DNA from: Nocardioides sp.
GTDB taxonomy: Bacteria; Actinomycetota; Actinomycetes; Propionibacteriales; Nocardioidaceae
Reading direction: 5' to 3'
Length of the DNA stretch: 11,450 bases
NCBI GenBank assembly: GCA_029264225.1
Contig: JARICB010000256.1
Span: 1-11,450, forward strand
Shown here: one piece after another, positions 1-6,731 of the stretch
How positions within the stretch are numbered: position 1 is the first letter of the stretch
How the letters are laid out: every line of letters starts with the position of its first letter
Notes under the pieces: generated by a model
The model's database searches: none
The model's input: the letters and a program-made list of their open reading frames with translations, nothing else
What the model was told of the DNA's origin: nothing
Translations under genes and position numbers: made by a program

Positions 1-1865
1 GTCCACGTGACCTCGTCCACTTCGGTCCACAGCGGTCCGGCTGCCTCCAGCGCGAGATCCTCGGTGAGCGGGGCCGCCGCGCGGATCCGGGCCTCACGTT
101 GCCCGGGCCGCCGCTCCGCGTCACCGACGGCGAGCCACTCCAGTCCGGCCAGCGGCCCTGGGGCGCGAGAGTCGAGCGCCGCGCCTGTCCCGGACGCCAT
201 CAGGTAGCTCGACGTATCGGAGCGCTTGCGGGCAATCCGGTCCGGATGCGCCAGGGCCACCACCAGACCCACCGCCACGTCATCGGTGAGTGCTCGGTCG
301 TGACCAGACGCCGCTCTCCGGTCGCCGGTGGCGCCCTGTTTCGCGACGACCTCCTCCAACCGGGTCACCTGGCTGCGCCACGATGCTGACCGCTGACCAG
401 TGCGCAGCGACCGCAGCGCAGCAACCAGGTCTCCGCCGGGAGCGCGCACGTCCTCGCTCAGCATCGCGACCACTTCTGCGGCCCGCTCGGCCCCGACGAG
501 ACCAGCCCCGTCGATCAGGGCACGCGCGAGCCTGGGGTCGGCTGGCACGCTAGCGATTACCCGGCCCCGCGCGGTGGCTCGTCTGTCCTCGGTCATCGCC
601 CCCAGACCCACGAGCACCTCCGTGGCGGCCGACAGTGCGTGCACCGGTGGCTGGTCGAGCAGTGCGAGGTCGTGGACGCGGCTGCCCCAGCAGGCCACTT
701 CCAGGGCGAAGGCCGTCAGGTCGGCGGTGGCGATCTCGGGCTCCGGGTGAGCGGCCAGATGCGCGTGCTCGGCCTCGGACCAACAACGCAGCACGGTGCC
801 TGGACCCAGCCGTCCGGCCCGGCCCGCCCGCTGCTCGGCCGATGCTCGACTTACCGCGACGGTGACCAGAGAAGCCAGTCCGCGACGGTGATCGGTGCGC
901 GGCTCGCGCGAGAATCCGGCATCCACCACGACCCGCACCCCGGGCACTGTCAGCGATGACTCAGCGACCGCGGTGGAGACGATCACGCGTCGACGCGGGC
1001 CTTCGCCTAGCGCGCGGTCCTGCTCGGCGCCGGACAACCGTCCGTGCAGGGCGTGCACGGAAGCCTCCACGCCGGCCAGGCGACGTACGGTCGCCTCGAC
1101 CTCCGCGACACCCGGCACGAAGACCAAGACGTCTCCCTCGTGTCCGACGAGCGCCTGGCGCACGGTCCCTGCGACGTGGTCGTGAAACGCCGGGGTGATC
1201 CCTCGGTCGTCGGTGCGACGCACCCCCGCGGGCGGCGGGCACCAGCGCGCAAGGACTGGGTGCAGGGCACCCGGAACGCGGATCACCGGAGCGCTCCACC
1301 GATCGCCGGGACCAGCGGGATCGTCGCCGCGGCCGAAGAGTGCGGCCGTCCGTTCGGCCTCGATGGTCGCCGACATCGCCACCAAGGCCAGGTCGGCCCG
1401 CAGGTTGGCCCGGACGTCGATGAGCAGCGCCAAGGTCAGGTCGGCGTCGAGGTGGCGCTCGTGCACTTCGTCGAGTACGACGGCTCCGACGCCGACCAGT
1501 TCAGGATCGTGCTGGATTCGCCGCAGCAGCAGACCGGTCGTGACGACCTCGATACGTGTACGTCGACTGCTGCGACGATCTCCGCGTACGGCGTATCCGA
1601 CCGTCTCGCCAACGGGCTCGCCCAGCAGATGCGCCAGCCGGCGCGCAGCAGCGCGAGCTGCGATGCGGCTGGGCTGCGTCACAACGACCCGGCCGGCGAC
1701 GGCCTCGGCGACCGCTGGTGGGACCAAGGTGGTCTTGCCGGTGCCCGGGGGCGCCTGGATCACCGCGACTCCGTGAGTGTTAAGAGCCTCGACCAGAGCG
1801 GCCAGGCCCGCGGTGACCGGGAGGTCGGGCGGCGCAGCGAGCAGGTTGCGCAGCAGGTCGGACAC
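1..1865 (-). CDS. hrpB: ATP-dependent helicase HrpB (DEAH-box), 3' end cut by window edge
   Basis: Seen: an uninterrupted minus-strand frame of about 621 codons from a GTG at 1865 to the left edge. It carries the superfamily 2 helicase motifs in order: Walker A APPGTGKTT (residues 38-46), DEVH (132-135), SAT (165-167) and motif VI QRAGRAGR (345-352). Further on is the HrpB-typical stretch HPDRIARKR, followed by YLMASGTGA. Known: HrpB proteins are DEAH/RHA-type nucleoside-triphosphate-driven helicases of roughly 800-850 residues, with a C-terminal HrpB-specific domain; their cellular role is poorly defined. About 200 C-terminal residues lie outside the window. The GTG was chosen because family members begin with a short lead and a conserved LPV (here residues 15-17) just before the helicase core. 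The ribosome site is poor: AAGG directly abuts the start. The gene lies downstream of a repeat block and a decayed gene on the same strand. Confidence 0.93.
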   Translation of the reverse strand, partial: MSDLLRNLLAAPPDLPVTAGLAALVEALNTHGVAVIQAPPGTGKTTLVPPAVAEAVAGRVVVTQPSRIAARAAARRLAHLLGEPVGETVGYAVRGDRRSSRRTRIEVVTTGLLLRRIQHDPELVGVGAVVLDEVHERHLDADLTLALLIDVRANLRADLALVAMSATIEAERTAALFGRGDDPAGPGDRWSAPVIRVPGALHPVLARWCPPPAGVRRTDDRGITPAFHDHVAGTVRQALVGHEGDVLVFVPGVAEVEATVRRLAGVEASVHALHGRLSGAEQDRALGEGPRRRVIVSTAVAESSLTVPGVRVVVDAGFSREPRTDHRRGLASLVTVAVSRASAEQRAGRAGRLGPGTVLRCWSEAEHAHLAAHPEPEIATADLTAFALEVACWGSRVHDLALLDQPPVHALSAATEVLVGLGAMTEDRRATARGRVIASVPADPRLARALIDGAGLVGAERAAEVVAMLSEDVRAPGGDLVAALRSLRTGQRSASWRSQVTRLEEVVAKQGATGDRRAASGHDRALTDDVAVGLVVALAHPDRIARKRSDTSSYLMASGTGAALDSRAPGPLAGLEWLAVGDAERRPGQREARIRAAAPLTEDLALEAAGPLWTEVDEVTW

Positions 1866-1868
1866 CCT

Positions 1869-2091
1869 TGCAGTGTGCCTGACGTATCTGCGGACGAGGC
1901 TGCAGCCGGGGCAACCACTTTGTCGGACGTTGCCCGGGACGTCCGACGTTTCGGCAGCCGGGGGAGCCGCTGTGTCGGACGTTGTTCGGGGTGTCCGACG
2001 TTTCGGCTGCCGGGGCAACCCCTATGTCGGACGTTGCCCGGGATGTCCGACGATTCGGCAGCCAGGGCAGCCCCATCGTCGGACGTCCCGC
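1869..2091. repeat. 52-bp tandem repeat with internal palindromes
   Basis: Three near-identical units start at 1921, 1973 and 2025, with an exact period of 52 bases. A truncated unit begins at 2077, and a diverged partial one precedes 1921. Each unit opens with an inverted repeat. In unit 1, GTCGGACGT (1922-1930) and ACGTCCGAC (1939-1947) are perfect 9-bp arms around an 8-base loop. The second half of each unit is a G-rich segment around GGCAGCCGGGG. In units 2 and 3 the inner arm differs, but the changes still give G-U pairs if the plus strand is the RNA. No spacers separate the units, so this is not CRISPR. It sits between the hrpB start and the decayed gene. Function is unknown; it could be a REP-like intergenic element, a set of operator sites or an RNA structure. 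Confidence 0.85.
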
Positions 2092-2105
2092 AAGGGGGGA
2101 TGCGA

Positions 2106-2358
2106 TTAGCGCAGTTCGGAGGCGAAGAACTCCAACGCCGTCTTGGTCTTCGTTTGCTGTTCGCCCGTCAGGTGACGCCGCGCTTGGCGAATCTCGGCCT
2201 CGAGCGGGTCCAGCTCCAAGGCGTGGACCGCCGAACGCTGGTCCCCCGTCGGGGACGGTCAACTTCAACTCCACCGAGTCGGCGCCCTCGAGCAGCATCT
2301 GCAACTCGTCGAGTTGGGCCGGCGAGAGTTGAGGTGCCGCCGTGCTGGGTTCGATCAT
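2106..2358 (-). pseudogene. Remnant of a CYTH-domain protein gene (internal deletion plus frameshift)
   Basis: Seen: from ATG 2358 the frame reads a CYTH-like N-terminus containing SVELKLTVPDG. After a run of five Cs on the plus strand (2243-2247) the meaningful frame moves by one base, reading RSAVHALELDPLEAEIRQ and then LTGEQQTKTKTALEFFASEL to TAA at 2106-2108. The span is 253 bases, one more than 84 codons, so a single extra base explains the shift. Known, from memory of the family: actinobacterial CYTH proteins (about 210-220 residues, triphosphate-binding fold) have the first segment at the N-terminus and a segment like the second at the C-terminus. Inference: some 130-150 central residues were deleted, leaving the two ends fused, so the catalytic tunnel is gone. 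Without the shift-corrected reading, the ATG frame runs on as unrelated protein across the repeats into hrpB. It could instead be a small gene with a sequencing error, but the loss of the middle remains. Confidence 0.6.
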
Positions 2359-2452
2359 CGGGATTCTCTGGCCTGGTCAGGGCTTGCGACTACGAGCCTG
2401 CACCCGCCCCGGCGGCTTCTGGCTCCACCCACAGGGGTGCCCCAGACGGTGA

Positions 2453-3409
2453 TCACGAACGATCTTGACGTGGTGGTCGTGTCGGCTGCCAGAACGGCGC
2501 CTTGGTGGGAATGAGCGGCAGGTTGGAGCGCACGCGACCGAACCGGTCGTCTTGGTTGGCCCAGGAGGCGTAGGCGGCGTCAACCTCCTCGCGATTGCGG
2601 GCCACGAAGTTCCACCACATCACGATCGGATCCTCGAACGGCTCCCCGCCGAGCAGCAGTGCACGGGTCGGGCCCGCTATGTCGAGCCGGATCTCACTGC
2701 GGCCCTGACCCAGGTAGCCGAGCTTGCCTGGAGGTAGTGGCTTCCCGGCGAGACCAATCGCGCCCTCCATCACCACCAGCGCGTACTCCCACTCCGGGTT
2801 CAACGGCACGGTGCAGGAGTCGTGGAGGTTGAGATCCACGCCGACGAGAGGGGAGTCGTGACGAGCCGGGCTGACCTGGTCGGCGAAGTCGCCGAGCAGG
2901 ACGGTCGCGACCGCGCCGCCGAGTTCGGCCTGGGGAAGGTCAGCGCGGTGCTCGAACACCGCATGGCCGTGGCGTGTCGACTCGGGGAGCGCGATCCACA
3001 GTTGGAGGCCCTCCAGAGTGCCGCGGTAGTGACCTGTGGCTTCCTCGGCGTGGGAGACGGCACCGCCCGAGGTCATCAGATTCAACTCGCCGGGTTTGAT
3101 CACCTGTTCGGAACCGAGGCTGTCGCGGTGCAGGGCCTCACCGTCGATGAGCCAAGTAACTGTCTGCAACCCGATATGGGGGTGTGGACCCACATCGAGA
3201 CCGCTGTTCTCGGTGACGTCCGCGGGGCCCATGTGGTCCGCGAAGCACCAGGCCCCCACCATCCGTCGCCCCTTGCGGGGCAGGGCGCGCCTTACTCGGA
3301 TCCTTCCGACCTGAGCCTCACGGCTCTCGCTCACCTCGAGGCACGGGGCGCTGGGATGGCTGCAGTCGGCGGCGGTGGGGGCGTCGACAGTGTTCACGGG
3401 TCCACTCAT
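2453..3409 (-). CDS. Pirin family protein (bicupin)
   Basis: A 318-residue bicupin. The N-terminal cupin holds the pirin metal-site residues: H76 and H78 in GPHPHIGLQ, then H120 and E122 in SHAEE. The C-terminal cupin domain follows and includes EWEYALVVMEGAIG and a conserved ALLLGGEPF region, as in other pirins. Known: pirins bind one non-haem iron; some are quercetinase-like dioxygenases, others modulate transcription or metabolism through protein contacts, so the exact job cannot be read from sequence. The length is close to the usual 280-320. The ATG at 3409 was chosen because AGGAAGG lies 4 bases upstream and it matches the pirin N-terminus; an in-frame ATG at 3547 would add 46 residues unlike the family. 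The gene is divergent from the haem-type operon across about 190 bases. The downstream 94 bases to the CYTH remnant contain only a small GGGG-CCCC hairpin. Confidence 0.92.
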   Translation of the reverse strand: MSGPVNTVDAPTAADCSHPSAPCLEVSESREAQVGRIRVRRALPRKGRRMVGAWCFADHMGPADVTENSGLDVGPHPHIGLQTVTWLIDGEALHRDSLGSEQVIKPGELNLMTSGGAVSHAEEATGHYRGTLEGLQLWIALPESTRHGHAVFEHRADLPQAELGGAVATVLLGDFADQVSPARHDSPLVGVDLNLHDSCTVPLNPEWEYALVVMEGAIGLAGKPLPPGKLGYLGQGRSEIRLDIAGPTRALLLGGEPFEDPIVMWWNFVARNREEVDAAYASWANQDDRFGRVRSNLPLIPTKAPFWQPTRPPRQDRS

Positions 3410-3597
3410 GGGCCTTCCTCGGTCCTCGCAAGAATTCGCCGGAGATTCTGGTCTCCTCATCGTGGCCGAGGTCAGGCGGTACGTCGACCCTTGTGTGCGT
3501 CCAACATCAGGGTGTGGTGAGGAGGAGGGTTGTCGGCGAGCGATCACACCCGTGTCCTACGCTGTGTAGTAATCAACCCCTCCAGCAGAGGCCCGCT
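3410..3597. promoter_or_regulatory. Divergent intergenic region, pirin / hemY-like
   Basis: This 188-base gap must hold the promoters of both diverging genes. On the plus side, TACGCT (3558-3563) or TAGTAA (3567-3572) could serve as a -10 element, but no convincing -35 sits at 16-18 bases from either. Small inverted repeats overlap them: ACAC-CC-GTGT (3546-3555) and CTAC-gctgt-GTAG. A regulator could bind there, but no named operator is recognisable. An AGAGG precedes the plus-strand ATG by 6 bases. Confidence 0.3.
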
Positions 3598-5022
3598 ATG
3601 AGTGCTTGCGACCCCAACATCCCTCGTGTGGTCGTTGTCGGAGGGGGGATCACCGGGATGCTCACGGCTCGTCGGCTCGCCCTGGCTGGCGCCAATGTGA
3701 GCCTGATCGAGGCCAGCGAACGGCTCGGCGGCCAAGTCTTCACCGTCGATCTGGATGGGGTGCCGGTCGACTTAGGCGCGGAGGCGATCCACCTGGGTTC
3801 TCCGGCCGCGATCGCCCTGGTCGACGAGCTTGGCCTGTCCGACGATGTGGTTGGTGCCCGAGCCGGCACCAGTTCGCTGTGGACCGACCGCGGGATGCGG
3901 CCGATGCCAGCCGGGGTGGGGCCGACCGGCCCGACCCGACTCGGACCCGTCCTGACCAGCCGGATCATGACGATCAAAGGGCTGTGCCGCGCCGGGATGG
4001 AACCGCTCGCAGCCCTGCTGAGGCCCCCCTTGCAGAGCACCGCCGATATCTCCGTCGGCCACTTCGTGTCCGGACGGTTCGGCCCGGAGGTGACCGCCCG
4101 GTTCCTTGATCCGTTGCTCGGTGTGCTGCATGCCGGGGACGTCAACGAGTTGAGCCTGCGAGCGTGTGCTCCCGGGTTGGTGGACTCGGCCAGTCGGCGT
4201 CGATCGATAGTGCTGCGCCGCCGCCGGGGCGCCGTACCCGCCAGACAGCCACGGCTGCCGCTCTTCGCGTCCTGGCCACAGGGCTTGGCCCGCCTGACGG
4301 AACGGATGTTGGACGGCGTCGACGTCGCAGTGCGGACCGGTCGCCACGTCGTCTGCGTCCGACGGCTCGCAGAGGGATACCAACTGAGCCTCGACACCGG
4401 TGAGACGCTGAGGGCCGAGGCCGTCGTGCTCGCGATCCCCGCCGAGGCGACGGCCAACCTGCTCAGGGCGCATGTGCCCAGCGTGGCCACGGGGTTGGAC
4501 GCTGCCGAGAGCATCAGCGTCGCGACCGTGGTCGTCCGCTTCGACCGTTCAGACGTCGACCGCCTGCACGCCGAGAGCGGCAACGGGATGCTCGTCCCCT
4601 CGAGTGCGGGCACGTTGCTCAAGGCTGTGACCAACCTGTCGCGCAAGTGGGAGCACCTCGACGACGTGCGGTCCACCCTGCTGAGGTTGTCGGCCGGTCG
4701 CGCTGGCTCCCCGCAGCTCGCCGAGTTGAGCGACGATGCGCTCGTCACCCAGTTGCTCGCCGACCTGCACCGATTCACCGGGGTGAGCGCGCAGCCGAAC
4801 CTCGTGCACGTGCATCGGTGGCGTGCTGGGCTCCCGCAACTGCATGTCGGGCACCGGAGCCGGATGGCAGCGATGCGGGAGAACCTGAATCACTCGCTGC
4901 CAGGGGTGATCCTTGCCGGAGCGCCCTATGACGGGCTCGGGCTCGGCTCGTGCATTCCCTCGGCGGAGACGGCAGCGGCCGCTGTCCTGGCCCACCTCGA
5001 GCCGGCCGGGAGCCGGTCATGA
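3598..5022 (+). CDS. hemY: Coproporphyrinogen III / protoporphyrinogen IX oxidase (HemY/CgoX family, FAD)
   Basis: A 474-residue flavoprotein that oxidises a porphyrinogen to the porphyrin by six-electron removal with oxygen. In actinobacteria this enzyme usually acts on coproporphyrinogen III (CgoX). Seen: an N-terminal dinucleotide fold VVVVGGGITG (11-20), with E38 ending the second strand and ERLGGQVFTV after it; VPVDLGAEAIH (56-66); the family segment LDPLLGVLHAGDVNELSLRA; and a C-terminal FAD-contacting GAPYDGLGLGSCIPSAETAA. No signal peptide or membrane helix is apparent, as expected for the soluble Gram-positive type. The length is normal (about 450-480). The ATG at 3598 was preferred over an in-frame ATG at 3493 because the FAD fold begins ten residues after it. 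The stop overlaps the next start (ATGA), which implies translational coupling to the radical SAM gene. Copro- versus protoporphyrinogen specificity cannot be settled from sequence alone. Confidence 0.9.
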   Translation: MSACDPNIPRVVVVGGGITGMLTARRLALAGANVSLIEASERLGGQVFTVDLDGVPVDLGAEAIHLGSPAAIALVDELGLSDDVVGARAGTSSLWTDRGMRPMPAGVGPTGPTRLGPVLTSRIMTIKGLCRAGMEPLAALLRPPLQSTADISVGHFVSGRFGPEVTARFLDPLLGVLHAGDVNELSLRACAPGLVDSASRRRSIVLRRRRGAVPARQPRLPLFASWPQGLARLTERMLDGVDVAVRTGRHVVCVRRLAEGYQLSLDTGETLRAEAVVLAIPAEATANLLRAHVPSVATGLDAAESISVATVVVRFDRSDVDRLHAESGNGMLVPSSAGTLLKAVTNLSRKWEHLDDVRSTLLRLSAGRAGSPQLAELSDDALVTQLLADLHRFTGVSAQPNLVHVHRWRAGLPQLHVGHRSRMAAMRENLNHSLPGVILAGAPYDGLGLGSCIPSAETAAAAVLAHLEPAGSRS

Positions 5023-6209
5023 CGACCCCCGGGGCGAGCCCCTCGCGCAGCGTTGAGCAACGAGCCGTACGTCGCCTTCACCACGACGCCGGCGACCGGC
5101 CGCTGATCACCATCTGGGAAGTGACCCGCGCCTGCGCCCTCGTCTGTCGACACTGCCGGGCCGACGCACAGCACGGTCGAGACCCACGCGAACTCACCAC
5201 CGACCAGGGCAAGGCGCTGCTCGATGACATCGCCGGATTCGGCACGCCCTATCCGATCGTGGTCCTGACCGGTGGGGATCCCTTCGAGCGGCCCGACCTC
5301 GCAGAGCTGGTCGCGCACGGTCATTCCCTTGGCCTGCACATGGCCCTGTCTCCCTCCGTCACGCCGCGGCTGACACCGCAGGTGCTTGCGGAACTCCGCG
5401 CGGCCGGAGCCGGAGCCATGTCGCTGTCCATCGATGGTGCTACCGCAGCCACCCACGACGACTTCCGGGGCGTGAACGGCGTCTTCGACGACACCCTCAT
5501 CGCCGCCGGCTGGGTCCGCGATGCCGGCTACCGGCTCCAGGTCAACACGACCGTCACCGCGACGAACGTGCACGAGCTGCCAGATCTGCTTCGCCTCGTC
5601 CTCGATCTCGGGGTCTCCCTGTGGAGCGTCTTCTTCCTCGTCCCGACGGGGCGGGGCCAGTCCCTGCACAGCTTGTCGCCAGACCAGGTCGAAGACGTCC
5701 TGCACTGGTTGCACGACGCCTCCGACCTGGTCGCCATCAAGACGACCGAGGCGCCGCACTACCGCAGGGTCGCGATCCAACGGGCCCGCGCCACGGCTGC
5801 GGGCACGACATGGGAGGCCGACCTCGGCGAGCTGCACCGGAGCCTGACTGCGGCCACCGGGCCGATCCGCGCCGATCAGCAGGCGGCACCGCGCCGCCCC
5901 CGACCGCCGATCGAGGTCAACTCCGGACGCGGCTTCGCCTTCATCGACCACTACGGCGAGGTGTATCCCAGCGGGTTCCTGCCGCAGCAGTGCGGCAACG
6001 TCACCGACCAGGGCTTCCGCGAGATCTACCGCACCAGCCCGGTGCTGCGCTCGCTGCGCGATCCCGAGAAGTTCGGGGGCAAGTGTGGAGTGTGCGAGTT
6101 CCGCGACGTGTGTGGCGGGAGCCGCTCCCACGCCTACGCAGTGACCGGAGACCTGCTCGCTGCCGACCCGACGTGCGCCTATGTCCCGAAGGTCGATGCC
6201 GAATCCTGA
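5019..6209 (+). CDS. Radical SAM/SPASM protein of the AhbC/AhbD/NirJ-like group
   Basis: A 396-residue radical SAM enzyme. The CxxxCxxC [4Fe-4S] motif is C39, C43 and C46 within WEVTRACALVCRHCRAD; a glycine-rich LTGGDPFERPD follows, matching the GGEP-type SAM-binding motif. The C-terminal SPASM-like region has C325, C356, C359, C365 and C386 in KCGVCEFRDVCGGSRSHAYA and after it, likely holding an auxiliary cluster. Known: close relatives AhbC, AhbD and NirJ remove side chains from iron-tetrapyrroles; this sequence looks like the actinobacterial subgroup filed, from memory, under TIGR04053. NirJ/AhbC proteins usually have CGGC where this has CGGS, a feature I believe is shared by the subgroup. 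The ATG at 5019 overlaps the oxidase stop; an in-frame ATG at 4950 would lie inside that gene. Coupling to a porphyrinogen oxidase points to a haem or modified-haem substrate, but peptide-modifying SPASM enzymes share this architecture. The exact reaction is not known. Confidence 0.8.
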   Translation: MTTPGASPSRSVEQRAVRRLHHDAGDRPLITIWEVTRACALVCRHCRADAQHGRDPRELTTDQGKALLDDIAGFGTPYPIVVLTGGDPFERPDLAELVAHGHSLGLHMALSPSVTPRLTPQVLAELRAAGAGAMSLSIDGATAATHDDFRGVNGVFDDTLIAAGWVRDAGYRLQVNTTVTATNVHELPDLLRLVLDLGVSLWSVFFLVPTGRGQSLHSLSPDQVEDVLHWLHDASDLVAIKTTEAPHYRRVAIQRARATAAGTTWEADLGELHRSLTAATGPIRADQQAAPRRPRPPIEVNSGRGFAFIDHYGEVYPSGFLPQQCGNVTDQGFREIYRTSPVLRSLRDPEKFGGKCGVCEFRDVCGGSRSHAYAVTGDLLAADPTCAYVPKVDAES

Positions 6210-6220
6210 GCAGACGTCGT

Positions 6221-6255
6221 GGGCCCAGGCCGGCCCGGCCCCCATTTCTTCCTGT
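6221..6255 (+). terminator. Possible terminator after the radical SAM gene
   Basis: GGGCC (6221-6225) and GGCCC (6232-6236) can form a short GC hairpin 12 bases after the stop, followed by a pyrimidine-rich stretch with TTTCTT (6245-6250) and a further TT. The stem is short and the T-run is broken, so this is a weak call. Termination here would separate the haem-type operon from the riboswitch leader. Confidence 0.35.
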
Positions 6256-6262
6256 TACTCCG

Positions 6263-6349
6263 CGTAGACGCGCGGACCATGGTGTCGATCCCCGCTCAGG
6301 ATGAGCGTGCGGCCGCCACCTCCGGCATACCAATGTCCGCGTGTCTACG
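6263..6349 (+). other. Long-range inverted repeat, possible structured RNA
   Basis: The segment 6263-6277 (CGTAGACGCGCGGAC) pairs over all 15 positions with 6335-6349 (GTCCGCGTGTCTACG): fourteen Watson-Crick pairs and one G-U. The G-U pair forms only if the plus strand is transcribed; the minus strand would have C-A there. The 57-base interior holds a second perfect hairpin, CGCTCA-GGA-TGAGCG. It lies between the radical SAM stop and the cobalamin riboswitch and contains no plausible gene. It matches no family I can name. It could be a cis-regulatory RNA, part of an extended leader, or the ends of a small decayed mobile element. Confidence 0.5.
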
Positions 6350-6472
6350 ACCGGGAGGGTCTGTTCCCAGCGACGACCTGTCGGATAGCGCCCACGGTGG
6401 CACCTTGCGGCGCTACTCGGTGTCAACCAGACGCAGGCGGCGACCCTGGGCCGTGAGAGGTGGACGGGCTAG
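6350..6472. other. Intergenic stretch without recognised features
   Basis: These 123 bases separate the inverted-repeat element from the riboswitch. They contain a possible small hairpin, GGGA-TCCC near 6353-6370, but no credible gene. A promoter for the cob operon must lie here or just upstream if the riboswitch heads its own transcript; I cannot point to clear -35/-10 hexamers. Confidence 0.4.
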
Positions 6473-6670
6473 CGCTACCCTCAGCGGGCCAGTCGTACTC
6501 CGAGCAACGTGGAGTCAGGGAACCCGGTGAGAATCCGGGACTGACGCGCAGCGGTGAGGGTGACGGGCGGAGCACGCTGCCTCTTCGGAGGTGGCAGCCA
6601 CTGGAGGAAAGCTCCGGGAAGGCGCGCCGTCCCGATTGATCCCGAGTCCGAAAACCTGCTGGCCCTAGCG
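6473..6670 (+). promoter_or_regulatory. Cobalamin riboswitch
   Basis: The aptamer core is recognisable by eye. GGGAACCCGGTGAGAATCC (6518-6536) is followed by GGGACTGACGCGCAGCGGTG, then by the conserved CCACTGG...GGGAAGGC segment (6598-6622) and the B12 box GAGTCCGAAAACCTGCTGG (6644-6662). The closing helix P1 pairs GGGCCAG (6486-6492) with CTGGCCC (6659-6665), and CGCTA (6473-6477) with TAGCG (6666-6670) can extend it. Known: this RNA binds adenosylcobalamin or related corrinoids and lowers expression of downstream synthesis or uptake genes. Here it sits 61 bases ahead of cobG and so should give feedback control of the whole cobG-cobH-cobIJ-cobM operon. Confidence 0.95.
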
Positions 6671-6716
6671 GCAATCGCCGCCAGGTCGAGAGTGGTCCCG
6701 CGACCGGGCCCGGACC
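6655..6716 (+). promoter_or_regulatory. Probable riboswitch expression platform
   Basis: Sequence just after the aptamer can refold against it. GCGGC (6668-6672) pairs perfectly with GCCGC (6677-6681) over an AATC loop, and CCTG (6655-6658) with GGC (6661-6663) can pair with GCC...CAGG ending at 6685. Both compete with the 3' strand of P1 and the B12 box. Further on, GGTCC (6694-6698) pairs with GGACC (6712-6716). There is no T-run, so control at translation initiation of cobG is likelier than intrinsic termination. This is a pairing argument by eye, not a folding calculation. Confidence 0.45.
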
Positions 6717-6731
6717 AGACAGGCAAACGCA

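Noticed and set aside
1869..2091. CRISPR array
   Set aside because: The whole 52-base unit repeats head to tail with no variable spacers, and no cas genes are nearby.
1044..2468. A 474-codon plus-strand open frame over the hrpB start, the repeats and the CYTH remnant
   Set aside because: It is antisense to a helicase with all motifs in order, shows no protein family signature, and survives the repeats only because the 52-bp units lack stops. High GC makes such antisense frames common.
3410..3547. N-terminal extension of pirin from ATG 3547
   Set aside because: The added 46 residues do not resemble pirins, and the ATG at 3409 has a good AGGAAGG site.
4926..6245. A 439-codon minus-strand open frame
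   Set aside because: It lies opposite the radical SAM gene, whose CxxxCxxC and SPASM cysteines are clear, and it has no recognisable domain.
6350..6530. Small proteins in the leader before cobG
   Set aside because: Short frames here overlap the riboswitch or lack a ribosome site and show no family signature.
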